A DNA stretch of 13,043 nt from Chloroflexota bacterium (GCA_013694645.1 JACDBZ010000029.1:1-13043), one strand, 5' to 3'. Counted from the first letter of the stretch, positions 1-7,330 are shown. Program-made: numbers and translations. Notes: generated by a model from the letters alone, not told the origin.

Positions 1-1085
1 CGGGGCAGATCGGTACGGTATTCACCGGTGTCGGGGCGGGCGTGCGGCCGAACGAGGCGCGCAACACGACCCCCGAGGCACTCGAGCTCCAGGAGCTGCT
101 GGCGCGCATGGTGGCGGCCGGCAACGACAGCGTGGTCATGGAAGCGACGTCGCACGGTCTGGCGCTGGAACGGACGCGGAACTGCCGCTTCGACATCGGG
201 GTCGTGACCACCGTGACAAGCGAGCACCTGGAGTTCCACGGAACGGTCGAACGCTATCGGGCAGCCAAGGCGCTCCTGATCCAGGAATCGCCGATCGCCA
301 TCCTCAACGCCGATGACTCGAGCTACGCATCCTTCCGAGGTCGGGCGCGGAATCGGGTGATCTCCTACGGGATCGACGCCGATGCCGACCTGCGTGCCAT
401 CGACCTCGCGGCAGAGGCGACAGGCACACGCTTCCGACTCGAGGCGCCTTCCTGGCAGGGCATCGTCCGCATTGCATTGCCGGGCAGATTCAACGTCTCC
501 AATGCGCTCGCGACCCTGGCGGTCGGGGAGGCACTCGGCCTCGACCTGGGACGCGCGGCCGATGCGCTGCGCGACACGAGCGGGGTCCCTGGCCGAATGC
601 AGCGGGTGGAAGCCGGTCAGCCGTTCGCCGTCATCGTCGACTACGCGCACACGGAGGATTCGCTGCGCAAGGTCCTGGAGATGCTGCGTCCCGTGACCGC
701 CGGTCAACTGATCGCGGTCTTCGGATCGGCGGGGGAGCGTGACGCCACCAAGCGCGGACCCATGGGTCGCGTCGCGGCCGAGCTCGCTGATGTTGTGATC
801 CTGACCGACGAGGATCCACGGCTTGAGGATTCACGCACGATCAACGAGGAGATCGCCGATGGCGCCCGGTCGGTGGGCGGCCGCGACGGCGAGACGCTCT
901 GGGTGATCGACGACCGGCGCGAGGCGATCGGGCGAGCGATCGGCCTGGCACGGGAGGGCGACGTGATCCTTCTCGCCGGGAAGGGACACGAGGCGAGCAT
1001 GTTCTACGGCGCGGACAGGCGACCCTGGGACGAGGTCGGCGTGGCACGCGATGCGCTTCGTGAGGCAGGATGGTCGGATCGATGA
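1..1085 (+). CDS. murE: MurE-type UDP-N-acetylmuramoyl-tripeptide synthetase (5' end outside window)
   Basis: A cytoplasmic Mur ligase that adds the third, diamino residue to UDP-MurNAc-L-Ala-D-Glu in peptidoglycan precursor synthesis. The reading frame is open from base 3, so the N-terminal domain and the ATP P-loop lie before the window. Visible MurE signatures are NTTPEALELQ near the left edge, VVMEATSHGLAL, EHLEFHGT followed by a YRAAKALL segment (family site of the carbamylated lysine), DYAHTEDSLRKVL, the GERDATKRGPMG loop and the C-terminal AGKGHE. The C-terminal substrate loop reads T-D-E-D-P-R (804-821) where meso-DAP-adding enzymes have D-N-P-R. The third residue may therefore be L-Lys or L-Orn rather than meso-DAP; that is inference. 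The stop overlaps the start of the next gene, so the two are probably cotranscribed. The internal GTG at 42 is not the true start, because family homology continues upstream of it. Confidence 0.95.
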   Translation, partial: GQIGTVFTGVGAGVRPNEARNTTPEALELQELLARMVAAGNDSVVMEATSHGLALERTRNCRFDIGVVTTVTSEHLEFHGTVERYRAAKALLIQESPIAILNADDSSYASFRGRARNRVISYGIDADADLRAIDLAAEATGTRFRLEAPSWQGIVRIALPGRFNVSNALATLAVGEALGLDLGRAADALRDTSGVPGRMQRVEAGQPFAVIVDYAHTEDSLRKVLEMLRPVTAGQLIAVFGSAGERDATKRGPMGRVAAELADVVILTDEDPRLEDSRTINEEIADGARSVGGRDGETLWVIDDRREAIGRAIGLAREGDVILLAGKGHEASMFYGADRRPWDEVGVARDALREAGWSDR

Positions 1086-2164
1086 CTTCCCTCCCTCTGC
1101 GCGCCTGGCGCGTGACCGATCCTGGCGCCTGGAATGCGTTCGTCGAAGCCGCCCCCTATCACGCGTTTCCGCAGCTCTGGGAATGGGGTGAGGTCCGCGC
1201 GATGGGTGGCTGGAAGCCCCTGCGCCTGGCGATCGGCCCTTCCCGGGACCATCCGGTCGCGGGCGCGCAGCTCCTGCTCCGCCCCATGCCGATCGTCGGC
1301 TGGCACCTGGCGTACGTGCCGCGCGGCCCGATCGGCGACCTGGACGACCCAGAGGTTCGGGTCGCGCTCGGCGCCGCATTGCGAGCACTGGGGAACGTCG
1401 AGAGGATCGCCACCGTGCGCGCCGATCCCGAAGCGCAGATCGCCACCGCGTACGGGACCGCGCTGCTTCAGGCACCGTGGCGTGCCGCGCCGAAGATCCA
1501 ACCTCCGACCACGCGCCTGATCGACCTGACGCCCGGCGCTGAGGCGCTCAGGTCCGCGCTGAAGCGGAAGCATCGGCAATACGTCAACAAGGCCGAGCGA
1601 TCCGGCATCACCATCGAGCGCTTCGACGGCGCGACACCGCCGGAGGTCATTGGTCCGGCGCTGGCGGACTTCAATCGCATCTATCAATTCACGGCGAATC
1701 GCGCCGGATTCGTCGCGCGCCAGGCGTTCTACTACGAGCGCGTGTGGTCGATCTTCGCCCCCACCGGTCGGGTCCGCCTCAGCTTCGCGGTCCGCGATGG
1801 CGAGCGTGTCGCGGTGCTCTACCATTTCACCTGCGGCGACCGTGCGGTCGAGTCCTATGGCGGCATGACCGATGCCGGCGCCGATGCGCGCGCGAACTAC
1901 CTGCTGAAATGGACTGCCATCGCAGACTTCGCCAGCGAGGGCTTTCGCGTGTACGACATGTGGGGCCTGGCGACCGGCGGCATCCGCCAGTTCAAGGAAG
2001 GGTTCGGCGGCGAGGAGATCGAGTACGTGGGCGCTCGCGACCTGCCGCTCCGCGCGCCGATGGACGCCGCGCTGCGCCTCGCCATTCCCGCATATGGCCT
2101 TGCCCAGCGAGTTCGCCTGAAGCTCCTCGGCCGCGAGGGCCATGGAATCCCCGAGGTCGAATGA
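1082..2164 (+). CDS. FemABX-family peptidyltransferase (peptidoglycan interpeptide bridge formation)
   Basis: A cytoplasmic FemABX-family protein of about 360 residues. Characterised members transfer amino acids from aminoacyl-tRNA to the third residue of lipid-linked muropeptides, building interpeptide bridges. Family hallmarks are the basic helix KRKHRQYVNKAERSG (about 161-175), which follows the first GNAT-like lobe. In the second lobe they are AVRDGERVAVLYHF, ESYGGMTDAGADARANYLL and, near the end, YDMWGLATGGIRQFKEGFGG, matching the YDFWG...FK.GFGG family motif. I chose ATG 1082 because its ATGA overlap with the murE stop mirrors the junctions of this gene with the next and of the cysteine desulfurase with mnmA. 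ATG 1070 (four residues longer) is possible and has GAGG 4 nt upstream. Position directly after murE supports a cell wall role. The residue added and the tRNA used cannot be read from sequence. Confidence 0.9.
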   Translation: MTSLPLRAWRVTDPGAWNAFVEAAPYHAFPQLWEWGEVRAMGGWKPLRLAIGPSRDHPVAGAQLLLRPMPIVGWHLAYVPRGPIGDLDDPEVRVALGAALRALGNVERIATVRADPEAQIATAYGTALLQAPWRAAPKIQPPTTRLIDLTPGAEALRSALKRKHRQYVNKAERSGITIERFDGATPPEVIGPALADFNRIYQFTANRAGFVARQAFYYERVWSIFAPTGRVRLSFAVRDGERVAVLYHFTCGDRAVESYGGMTDAGADARANYLLKWTAIADFASEGFRVYDMWGLATGGIRQFKEGFGGEEIEYVGARDLPLRAPMDAALRLAIPAYGLAQRVRLKLLGREGHGIPEVE

Positions 2165-2655
2165 CGGCCGAACTGCTGCACCCGAGCGTGCGTCGTCGGC
2201 TCGATGAGATCGGCGTCGAATTCGAGGTCATGGCGTGCGATCCCGAGCTGGCTGACACCGCCGCCTTCGTCGAGGCCTACGGGGTGCCGCTCGATCGGAG
2301 CGCAAACACGATCGTCGTGGCCTCGAGGGGAGCCGAGCCGACTTTCGTCGTGTGTGTCCTTCTCGCGACGACCTCGCTCGATGTCAACAGGGTCGTGCGT
2401 CGCGAGATGGGCGTCCGCAAGGCCTCCTTCGCCAGCGCTGATCCGGTGCGGGCCCTGACGGGCATGGAGATCGGCGGCGTCACGCCATTTGGCCTGCCGG
2501 ATGGCCTGCCGATCCTGGTCGACTCACGTGTCATGGATGCGCCGTGGATCGTGCTCGGGGGCGGAAATCGGTCCTCCAAGCTCAAGCTCGCGCCGGAGGT
2601 TCTGCGCCGACTGCCGTCCGTGCGCGTGGTGGAAGGCCTGGCCCTGGTCCGCTGA
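2161..2655 (+). CDS. YbaK/EbsC-type aminoacyl-tRNA deacylase
   Basis: A 164-residue single-domain protein of the YbaK/ProX superfamily. These free-standing editing domains hydrolyse mischarged tRNAs such as Cys-tRNAPro or Ala-tRNAPro. Seen: the central hydrophobic strand ANTIVVASRG, the VRREMGVRKASFASADPV segment, the glycine-rich GMEIGGVTPFGLP loop and the C-terminal ILVDSRVM...WIVLGGGNR, in the expected order and at the usual length. The lysine that YbaK carries in its K-T-L motif is Asn49 here, so activity or substrate may differ. The start ATG 2161 overlaps the stop of the FemABX gene by 4 nt, so translation is probably coupled. The reading frame is also open upstream into the FemABX gene, but that part has no family similarity. 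A six-pair hairpin (2659-2673, arms GTGGCC/GGCCGC) just after the stop could be a weak terminator, but it lacks a T tract. Confidence 0.85.
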   Translation: MTAELLHPSVRRRLDEIGVEFEVMACDPELADTAAFVEAYGVPLDRSANTIVVASRGAEPTFVVCVLLATTSLDVNRVVRREMGVRKASFASADPVRALTGMEIGGVTPFGLPDGLPILVDSRVMDAPWIVLGGGNRSSKLKLAPEVLRRLPSVRVVEGLALVR

Positions 2656-2687
2656 GCGGTGGCCGACGGCCGCACTGAAGCGTCCAT

Positions 2688-2807
2688 ATTCACACGAGGC
2701 GTGCATGACGCACGCGCAGAGGCCGGGGAACCGCCCCGAATCACGTGTGGTGTGAATTTCGACGGTTCACGCTGCTTCGCCGCGCCTGCTGGTGACCTGG
2801 TGTGAAT
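2688..2807. repeat. Three copies of an ATTCACAC/GTGTGAAT element upstream of rel
   Basis: The octamer ATTCACAC at 2688-2695 recurs inverted as GTGTGAAT at 2750-2757 and 2800-2807. The two same-strand copies extend to TGGTGTGAAT (2748-2757 and 2798-2807) and start exactly 50 bp apart, about five helical turns. They lie upstream of the rel -10 hexamer, so they could bind a regulator. The exact matches are seen; any function is inference. Confidence 0.5.
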
Positions 2808-2863
2808 GTGGACCGCTGGCGAGCCGCGCGGGACCGCCAGGCCCCGAGCCGGAGCGTGGCGCG

Positions 2864-2872
2864 TGCTAGCAT
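2864..2872 (+). promoter_or_regulatory. Extended -10 promoter of rel (TGC-TAGCAT)
   Basis: TAGCAT (2867-2872) preceded by TGC forms an extended -10 element. No recognisable -35 lies 16-18 bp upstream. It ends 10 nt before ATG 2883, so transcription would start within a few bases of the start codon. There is no Shine-Dalgarno sequence between them. This supports start 2883 over GTG 2802, which would lie upstream of the transcript. Confidence 0.55.
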
Positions 2873-2882
2873 CGGGAGTCCT

Positions 2883-5096
2883 ATGGCTCAGCTGGCTCGC
2901 TTCTCCCCGGCAGCCGTCGTGCAACGGATGACGCGCGGCGGTGAACCTGCGGGCGAGCGGCTTCACACGGTCGATGAGATCGTGGCGGAGGCGCGGCGTC
3001 ACCGACCGAACGTCGATGAGACGCTGATTCGACGGGCGCACGAAACAGCCGTCACCGCACATGACGGACAACTTCGCAGCTCTGGTGAGCCGTACGTCAC
3101 GCATCCGATCGAGGTGACGTACTACCTGGCGACGCTCCAGATGGACGCCGAGACGCTGGCCGCCGCGCTCCTGCACGATGTTCCCGAGGACACCGATATC
3201 GCCGTCACCGACCTCGAGAAGCGGTTCGGCCGCGAGGTGGCACGGCTGGTGGACGGTGTCACCAAGCTCAGCAAGTTCGGCAGCGCGCGGACGATGGAGG
3301 AGCAGCAGGCCGAGAATATCCGGAAGATGTTCATGGCCATGGCCGAGGACGTCCGCGTCGTGATCATCAAGCTCGCCGATCGGCTGCACAACATGCGCAC
3401 GCTCGAGTTCCTGGCGACCGACAAGCAGCAGCGCATCGCGCGGCAGACGATGGAGATCTACGCGCCGCTGGCGCATCGGCTCGGCATGTGGCAGATCAAA
3501 TGGGAGCTCGAGGATCTCGCATTCAAGTACCTCGAGCCCGACAAGTATCGGCAACTGGTCGAGATGCTGACTGACCGGCGTCGAGCACGAGAGAGCTTCG
3601 TCAACAAGAGCATCGGGATCCTGCGCAAGGAGCTCGGCAAGGTCGGCATCACGTCCGAGATCAGCGGCCGTCCGAAGCACCTCTACTCGATAGCCCGGAA
3701 GATGGAGCGCAAGGGATCGGAGTTCACCGAGATCTATGACCTGCATGCCATTCGCGTGCTCGTCGCGGAGGTGAAGGACTGCTACGCCGCCCTCGGCGTG
3801 GTGCATTCGCTGTGGCGACCGGTGCCCGGGCAGTTCGACGATTACATCGCCATGCCCAAGGCGAACATGTACCAGTCGCTGCACACCGCGGTCATCGGAC
3901 CGGAGGCCAAGCCGCTCGAGGTCCAGATTCGCACCTACCAGATGCACGAGGTGTCGGAGGCAGGCATCGCCGCCCACTGGCGCTACAAGGAAGGGAGTCG
4001 CGGCGATCGTCGCTATGACGAGAAGCTGGCCTGGGTTCGGCAGCTGATCGACTGGCAGCGCGAGGTCAGTGACGCCACCGAGTTCGTCGAGGGGATCAAG
4101 CTCGACGTGTTCCAGGACCAGGTCTTCGTCTTCACCCCGAAGGGCGACGTCAAGGATCTTCCGGCCGGCGCGACGACGCTCGACTTCGCCTACCGGATCC
4201 ATACCGATGTCGGCCACCGGACGATCGGCACGAAGGTCAACAACCGGCTCGTGCCGCTCGACTACAAGCTCCGCAACGGTGACATCGTCGAGATCGTGAC
4301 CACGAAGGCGGCGCACGGGCCAAGCCGCGACTGGATGAACATCGTGCGCACCAGCCACGCCAAGGAGAAGATCCGGGCCTGGTTCAAGCGTCAACAGCGC
4401 GACGAGAACATCACCCAGGGGAAGGAGCTGCTGGACCGCGAGCTGCGGCGCCTGGCCCACGAGACCCTGGCCTCGGTGGACGCCGTCAAGCTGGCCGAGA
4501 TCGCGGCCCAGTACCGCTATCGCGAGATGGATGACTTCTACGCCGCCATCGGGTATGGCGCGGTCAGCTCCGCCAGCGTCGTCAGCAAGCTCGAGATCCA
4601 CGATGACGCGGCGATCACGCTTCCCGAAGAGGCGCCCCCCGCCGCTCCCTCGACGACCGGGGTCAAGGTCAAGGGTGTCGGCGACCTGCTGGTGCGTTTT
4701 GCGAAGTGCTGTTCGCCGATCCCCGGCGACGAGATCACCGGGTACGTGACCCGTGGCAAGGGCGTGACGGTGCATCGGGCGTCCTGTCCATCGGTCCTGT
4801 CCGAGCGGGATATCGAGCGACTGATCGACGTCGAATGGGAGCTTGCGGGGCAGCAGACCTACCCGATCACGGTCCGCATCTCCGCCCTCGATCGGCCGGG
4901 ACTGCTGAGCGATATCACCAATGTCGTGGCCGAGTACAAGGTGAACATCGTGGCGGCCTCGGTGGCCACCCATGCCGATGGGACGGCCGTCATCACCGCC
5001 ACCTTCAAGGTGGAGTCGCTCCAGCAGCTGGCGCGCGTCCTGGCCAAGATCGAACGGCTGCGCGATGTGACCAGCGTCACGCGCGAGTCGAGGTAG
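2883..5096 (+). CDS. rel: Bifunctional (p)ppGpp synthetase/hydrolase, Rel (RelA/SpoT family)
   Basis: A long-form RelA/SpoT homologue of 737 residues, the usual length, which makes and degrades (p)ppGpp on the ribosome in response to uncharged tRNA. Domains in order: the HD hydrolase with His74, the HDVPED motif from His98, and Asp166 in LADRLHNMRTL; the synthetase with RPKHLYSI, YDLHAIRVLV, PGQFDDYIAMPKANMYQSLHT and EVQIRTYQMHEVSEAGIAAHW; TGS from about residue 407 (VFVFTPKGDVKDLPAGATTLDFAY); a helical region; a zinc-finger-like domain near 600-640 (FAKCCSPIPGDEI, VHRASCP); and a C-terminal ACT domain from about 660 (LDRPGLLSDITNVVAEYKVNI). Both catalytic halves keep their key motifs, so it should be bifunctional. 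Start 2883 is chosen from the promoter; GTG 2802 would add 27 residues. The preceding gene encodes a tRNA deacylase and the next an aminoacyl-tRNA synthetase. Confidence 0.97.
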   Translation: MAQLARFSPAAVVQRMTRGGEPAGERLHTVDEIVAEARRHRPNVDETLIRRAHETAVTAHDGQLRSSGEPYVTHPIEVTYYLATLQMDAETLAAALLHDVPEDTDIAVTDLEKRFGREVARLVDGVTKLSKFGSARTMEEQQAENIRKMFMAMAEDVRVVIIKLADRLHNMRTLEFLATDKQQRIARQTMEIYAPLAHRLGMWQIKWELEDLAFKYLEPDKYRQLVEMLTDRRRARESFVNKSIGILRKELGKVGITSEISGRPKHLYSIARKMERKGSEFTEIYDLHAIRVLVAEVKDCYAALGVVHSLWRPVPGQFDDYIAMPKANMYQSLHTAVIGPEAKPLEVQIRTYQMHEVSEAGIAAHWRYKEGSRGDRRYDEKLAWVRQLIDWQREVSDATEFVEGIKLDVFQDQVFVFTPKGDVKDLPAGATTLDFAYRIHTDVGHRTIGTKVNNRLVPLDYKLRNGDIVEIVTTKAAHGPSRDWMNIVRTSHAKEKIRAWFKRQQRDENITQGKELLDRELRRLAHETLASVDAVKLAEIAAQYRYREMDDFYAAIGYGAVSSASVVSKLEIHDDAAITLPEEAPPAAPSTTGVKVKGVGDLLVRFAKCCSPIPGDEITGYVTRGKGVTVHRASCPSVLSERDIERLIDVEWELAGQQTYPITVRISALDRPGLLSDITNVVAEYKVNIVAASVATHADGTAVITATFKVESLQQLARVLAKIERLRDVTSVTRESR

Positions 5097-5103
5097 ACGT
5101 CAG

Positions 5104-5163
5104 CGCTCGTCACGTCCCGAGAGCTATACCGGCATCGGCACCACGGCTCCGAGGGCACGAGCG
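5104..5163 (+). other. Nested hairpin downstream of rel
   Basis: Outer arms CGCTCGT (5104-5110) and ACGAGCG (5157-5163) can pair. Inside them CCC/GGG (5116-5118 with 5153-5155) and GAGC/GCTC (5121-5124 with 5146-5149) can also pair. No T tract follows, so a classical intrinsic terminator is not supported. It may end rel mRNA weakly or be incidental in GC-rich DNA. Confidence 0.3.
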
Positions 5164-5187
5164 TGATCGTCGTCGAGATTGCTGTCG

Positions 5188-5208
5188 GATTCTCATCCGG
5201 TGAGAATC
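5188..5208. promoter_or_regulatory. Perfect 8-bp palindrome upstream of hisS, possible operator
   Basis: GATTCTCA (5188-5195) and TGAGAATC (5201-5208) are perfect inverted arms separated by TCCGG. A possible promoter, TTGCTG (5179-5184) and GAGAAT (5202-5207) with a 17-bp spacer, overlaps it, so a repressor could bind here. As RNA it would also form a hairpin. It is AT-richer than its surroundings. The palindrome is certain; the role is inferred. Confidence 0.4.
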
Positions 5209-5214
5209 TGCCGC

Positions 5215-5238
5215 AGAAAGGAGGCCATGATCCAGTGA
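5215..5238 (+). other. Perfect Shine-Dalgarno with micro-ORFs, not positioned for hisS
   Basis: AGAAAGGAGG (5215-5224) matches the full anti-Shine-Dalgarno complement yet lies 41 nt before the hisS ATG. Two in-frame stops (TGA 5236, TAA 5239) exclude a longer HisS. It faces ATG 5227 (M-I-Q-stop), whose 2-nt spacing is short, and GTG 5235, whose six-codon frame ends at TAG 5253. It could be a leader-peptide ribosome site or a relic. Confidence 0.35.
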
Positions 5239-5252
5239 TAACGACACGACGG

Positions 5253-5258
5253 TAGACT
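5253..5258 (+). promoter_or_regulatory. -10 promoter element of hisS (TAGACT), leaderless start
   Basis: TAGACT ends 7 nt before ATG 5266, so the predicted +1 falls at or next to the start codon. There is no room for a Shine-Dalgarno sequence. This matches the arrangement at rel, aspS and the cysteine desulfurase gene. Confidence 0.5.
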
Positions 5259-5265
5259 TCCGCGC

Positions 5266-6525
5266 ATGTCTCGGAACATCGCCGCTCCGCGCGGCACGCG
5301 TGACCTGCTTCCCGAGGAGACGTCGGCGTGGAGCCATGTGGAGAGCGTGGCCCGTGACCTGGCGCGCCGGTACGCGTTCGATCGAATCGAGATCCCGCTC
5401 TTCGAGCGCGTCGAGCTCTTCGCCCGCGGCCTGGGCGAGTCCTCCGACGCGGTCGAGAAGGAGATGTTCCGGGTCTCCGGCGCGCAGGGCAGCGGCGAGG
5501 AGGCCGCACCGTGGGCGCTGCGCCCCGAACCGACAGCCGGGATCGTTCGTGCCTTCATCGAGCACGGCATGCACGTCAGGCCCGGCCCACTGCGACTGAC
5601 GCTGATCGGCCCCATGTTCCGATACGACCGCCCGCAGGCCGGCCGCTATCGCCAGTTCAGCCAGTGGGACGTGGAGGTCATCGGCGACGCCGGCCCCGCC
5701 GTTGACGCTGAGTTGATCGAGCTTGGACATCGGTTCTACGCGGAGGTCGGCCTGACCGATGTGGTCGCGCGCATCAACTCCATCGGCGACGCCGAATGTC
5801 GCCCGCGCTATCGCCAGGCGCTCGTCGACCATTTCGCCGCTCACGAGGACCGCCTCAGCCTGGATTCCCGGCGCCGATTGCGCATCAACCCGCTGCGCGT
5901 GCTCGACGACAAGGATCTACCGCCTGAGCTGGCCGCCGATGCGCCGCGCGGCATGGATCACCTGTGCGATGCCTGTCGCGAGCACTTCGACGCGATCCGC
6001 GCGCTGCTCGACGTTCTCGGGGTCCGCTACGAGCTCGATCATCGGCTCGTTCGTGGGCTCGACTACTACACGCGGACGGCGTTCGAGTTCTATGTCGCCG
6101 GTCGTGAGGGGCAGCAACAGGCGCTGGGCGGTGGTGGCCGCTATGACGGCCTCGTCGAGCTGCTTGGTGGACGGCCGGCGCCGGGCATCGGCTTCGGGAT
6201 CGGCCTGGACCGAACGATTCTCGCCATGGAGGAGCAGGGCGTCGCGCCCGCGCCGCGCGGGGAGTTGGTGGCGGTGCTGGGGATGGGGGACGATCACGAT
6301 CGCCGATTGCAGATTGCGGGAACGCTGCGTCAGGCGGGCCTGGCGGTTCGGCCGGACGGCTCATCACGAAAGCTCGGCAAGCAGCTCGAGTCAGCCTCGA
6401 AGGCGGGCGCACGCTGGGCGGTGATCATCGGCGACGGGGACGCCATGGCGCTCAAGGACCTGGCCACCGGCGGTCAGCGCGATGCCGTCTCGATCGAAGA
6501 GATCGCGCCGATCGTCAGCGGATGA
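5266..6525 (+). CDS. hisS: Histidyl-tRNA synthetase
   Basis: A class IIa synthetase of 419 residues, the normal bacterial length, which charges tRNAHis in the cytoplasm. Motifs in order: RGTRDLLPEE at the N-terminus; motif 2 GPMFRYDRPQAGRYRQFSQ (115-133); the HisRS-specific histidine-binding segment LVRGLDYYTRTAFEFY from residue 261, with the key Arg263; GGGGRYDGLVELLGG; and motif 3 GIGFGIGLDR (307-316). The C-terminal anticodon-binding domain runs from about 328 to the end and includes RKLGKQLESASKAGARWAVIIG. ATG 5266 is fixed by in-frame stops at 5236 and 5239 and by homology beginning right after the start. The gene follows rel in the same direction, an order also seen in Firmicutes and Actinobacteria. 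Its last 11 bases overlap the 3' end of the opposite-strand membrane protein gene. Confidence 0.98.
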   Translation: MSRNIAAPRGTRDLLPEETSAWSHVESVARDLARRYAFDRIEIPLFERVELFARGLGESSDAVEKEMFRVSGAQGSGEEAAPWALRPEPTAGIVRAFIEHGMHVRPGPLRLTLIGPMFRYDRPQAGRYRQFSQWDVEVIGDAGPAVDAELIELGHRFYAEVGLTDVVARINSIGDAECRPRYRQALVDHFAAHEDRLSLDSRRRLRINPLRVLDDKDLPPELAADAPRGMDHLCDACREHFDAIRALLDVLGVRYELDHRLVRGLDYYTRTAFEFYVAGREGQQQALGGGGRYDGLVELLGGRPAPGIGFGIGLDRTILAMEEQGVAPAPRGELVAVLGMGDDHDRRLQIAGTLRQAGLAVRPDGSSRKLGKQLESASKAGARWAVIIGDGDAMALKDLATGGQRDAVSIEEIAPIVSG

Positions 6526-7330
6526 AGCCGCTCGCGACCGTGATCGCGACGCTCGCCACCAGGCCCATGAGGGTCACCGTGGTCAGCACGCCGGCGCTGT
6601 AGCCGAACGCGTAGCGCCGTGGTCGATCGCCAAGCTCGTCGCGAACAGCAGAGAGAGGGCCGATGGCGTCACCGCCGGACGTGGCCGCACGACGCGCCTC
6701 CGCTGCTGCCACCATGGCGTGCGCGGCAAGCCGCCGCTCTTCATGCTCCACCTCCTCGGCCGCGCGTCGCATGTCGCCCTGGTCGCCGGGCTCGTCCGCC
6801 CACCACGCGATCCATTCGGCAAGCGCTGCGCGCTCGAACCGCTGCCATGGTGTATCGGCGGGTAGCATGGCCAGCCGCTCACGGGCCTCATCGACCCGGC
6901 CGTTGGCGGCCAGCAGCTCGACGCGCAGTGGCCGCAGGCCCATCGTGTCCGGCAGCGCATCGACCATTGCCGGGGTCGCGCGTGGCAGAGCCGTCAGCCG
7001 CTGGCCCATCTCGTCCTGCCAGCGCTCGGTTTCCCAACCGTTCAACCAGGTCATCACATCGTGTGCACGCCGCACGTTCGCGGGCTGCACCAGCAGCCAC
7101 AACGGCGCCATGACCGCCACGAACGCCCCGGCGGAAGCCACCTGTCGCAATGGCGTGACCAGGAAGCCGGCGAGCAATCCGTCAGTGGCGTACGCGGCGA
7201 TCAGGCCCGCGGCGAGCCCGACCACCGCGGGCCGGATCGGTCCGATCGATTCCGCGCGCCGGAATGCATCGCTCAGCGCCCGCGCGTGGGGGTGCGGTGC
7301 GGGCGTGAGGGAGCGGCGAGGGCGGAACAT
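6515..7330 (-). CDS. Uncharacterised membrane protein with three predicted transmembrane helices
   Basis: I do not recognise the family. The 271-residue product has a basic, Pro/His-rich N-terminus (MFRPRRSLTPAPHPHARA). Two adjacent hydrophobic helices follow (about 34-58 and 64-82), then a soluble helical middle (about 83-240). This middle holds NGRVDEARERLAMLP, which resembles a tetratricopeptide half-repeat, and the charged helix MRRAAEEVEHEERRLAAH. A C-terminal helix (about 243-269) is followed only by Arg. An internal ATG at 7330 is preferred over ATG 7357, because TATCAT on this strand (7345-7340) ends 9 nt before it, the same leaderless layout as its neighbours. The gene sits between hisS and aspS, converging on the first and diverging from the second. 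A bicistronic link to either is therefore excluded. The hydrophobic segments and promoter argue that it is a real gene. Confidence 0.7.
   Translation of the reverse strand: MFRPRRSLTPAPHPHARALSDAFRRAESIGPIRPAVVGLAAGLIAAYATDGLLAGFLVTPLRQVASAGAFVAVMAPLWLLVQPANVRRAHDVMTWLNGWETERWQDEMGQRLTALPRATPAMVDALPDTMGLRPLRVELLAANGRVDEARERLAMLPADTPWQRFERAALAEWIAWWADEPGDQGDMRRAAEEVEHEERRLAAHAMVAAAEARRAATSGGDAIGPLSAVRDELGDRPRRYAFGYSAGVLTTVTLMGLVASVAITVASGFIR

Noticed and set aside
1004..2143. 379-codon open frame on the - strand opposite the FemABX gene
   Set aside because: Shadow of a gene with clear family motifs on the + strand; its translation shows no motif.
1744..2160. Upstream extension of the YbaK-type gene inside the FemABX gene
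   Set aside because: The translation is Arg/Pro-rich without family similarity, and ATG 2161 gives the normal length and an ATGA overlap.
2802..2882. 27-residue N-terminal extension of Rel from GTG 2802
   Set aside because: It would lie upstream of the likely -10 element, and known Rel proteins align well from the 2883 start.
2277..4973. 898-codon open frame on the - strand opposite ybaK and rel
   Set aside because: It lies opposite fully conserved coding sequence, has no recognisable domain, and reflects the GC-rich third-position bias of rel. There is no independent promoter or start evidence.
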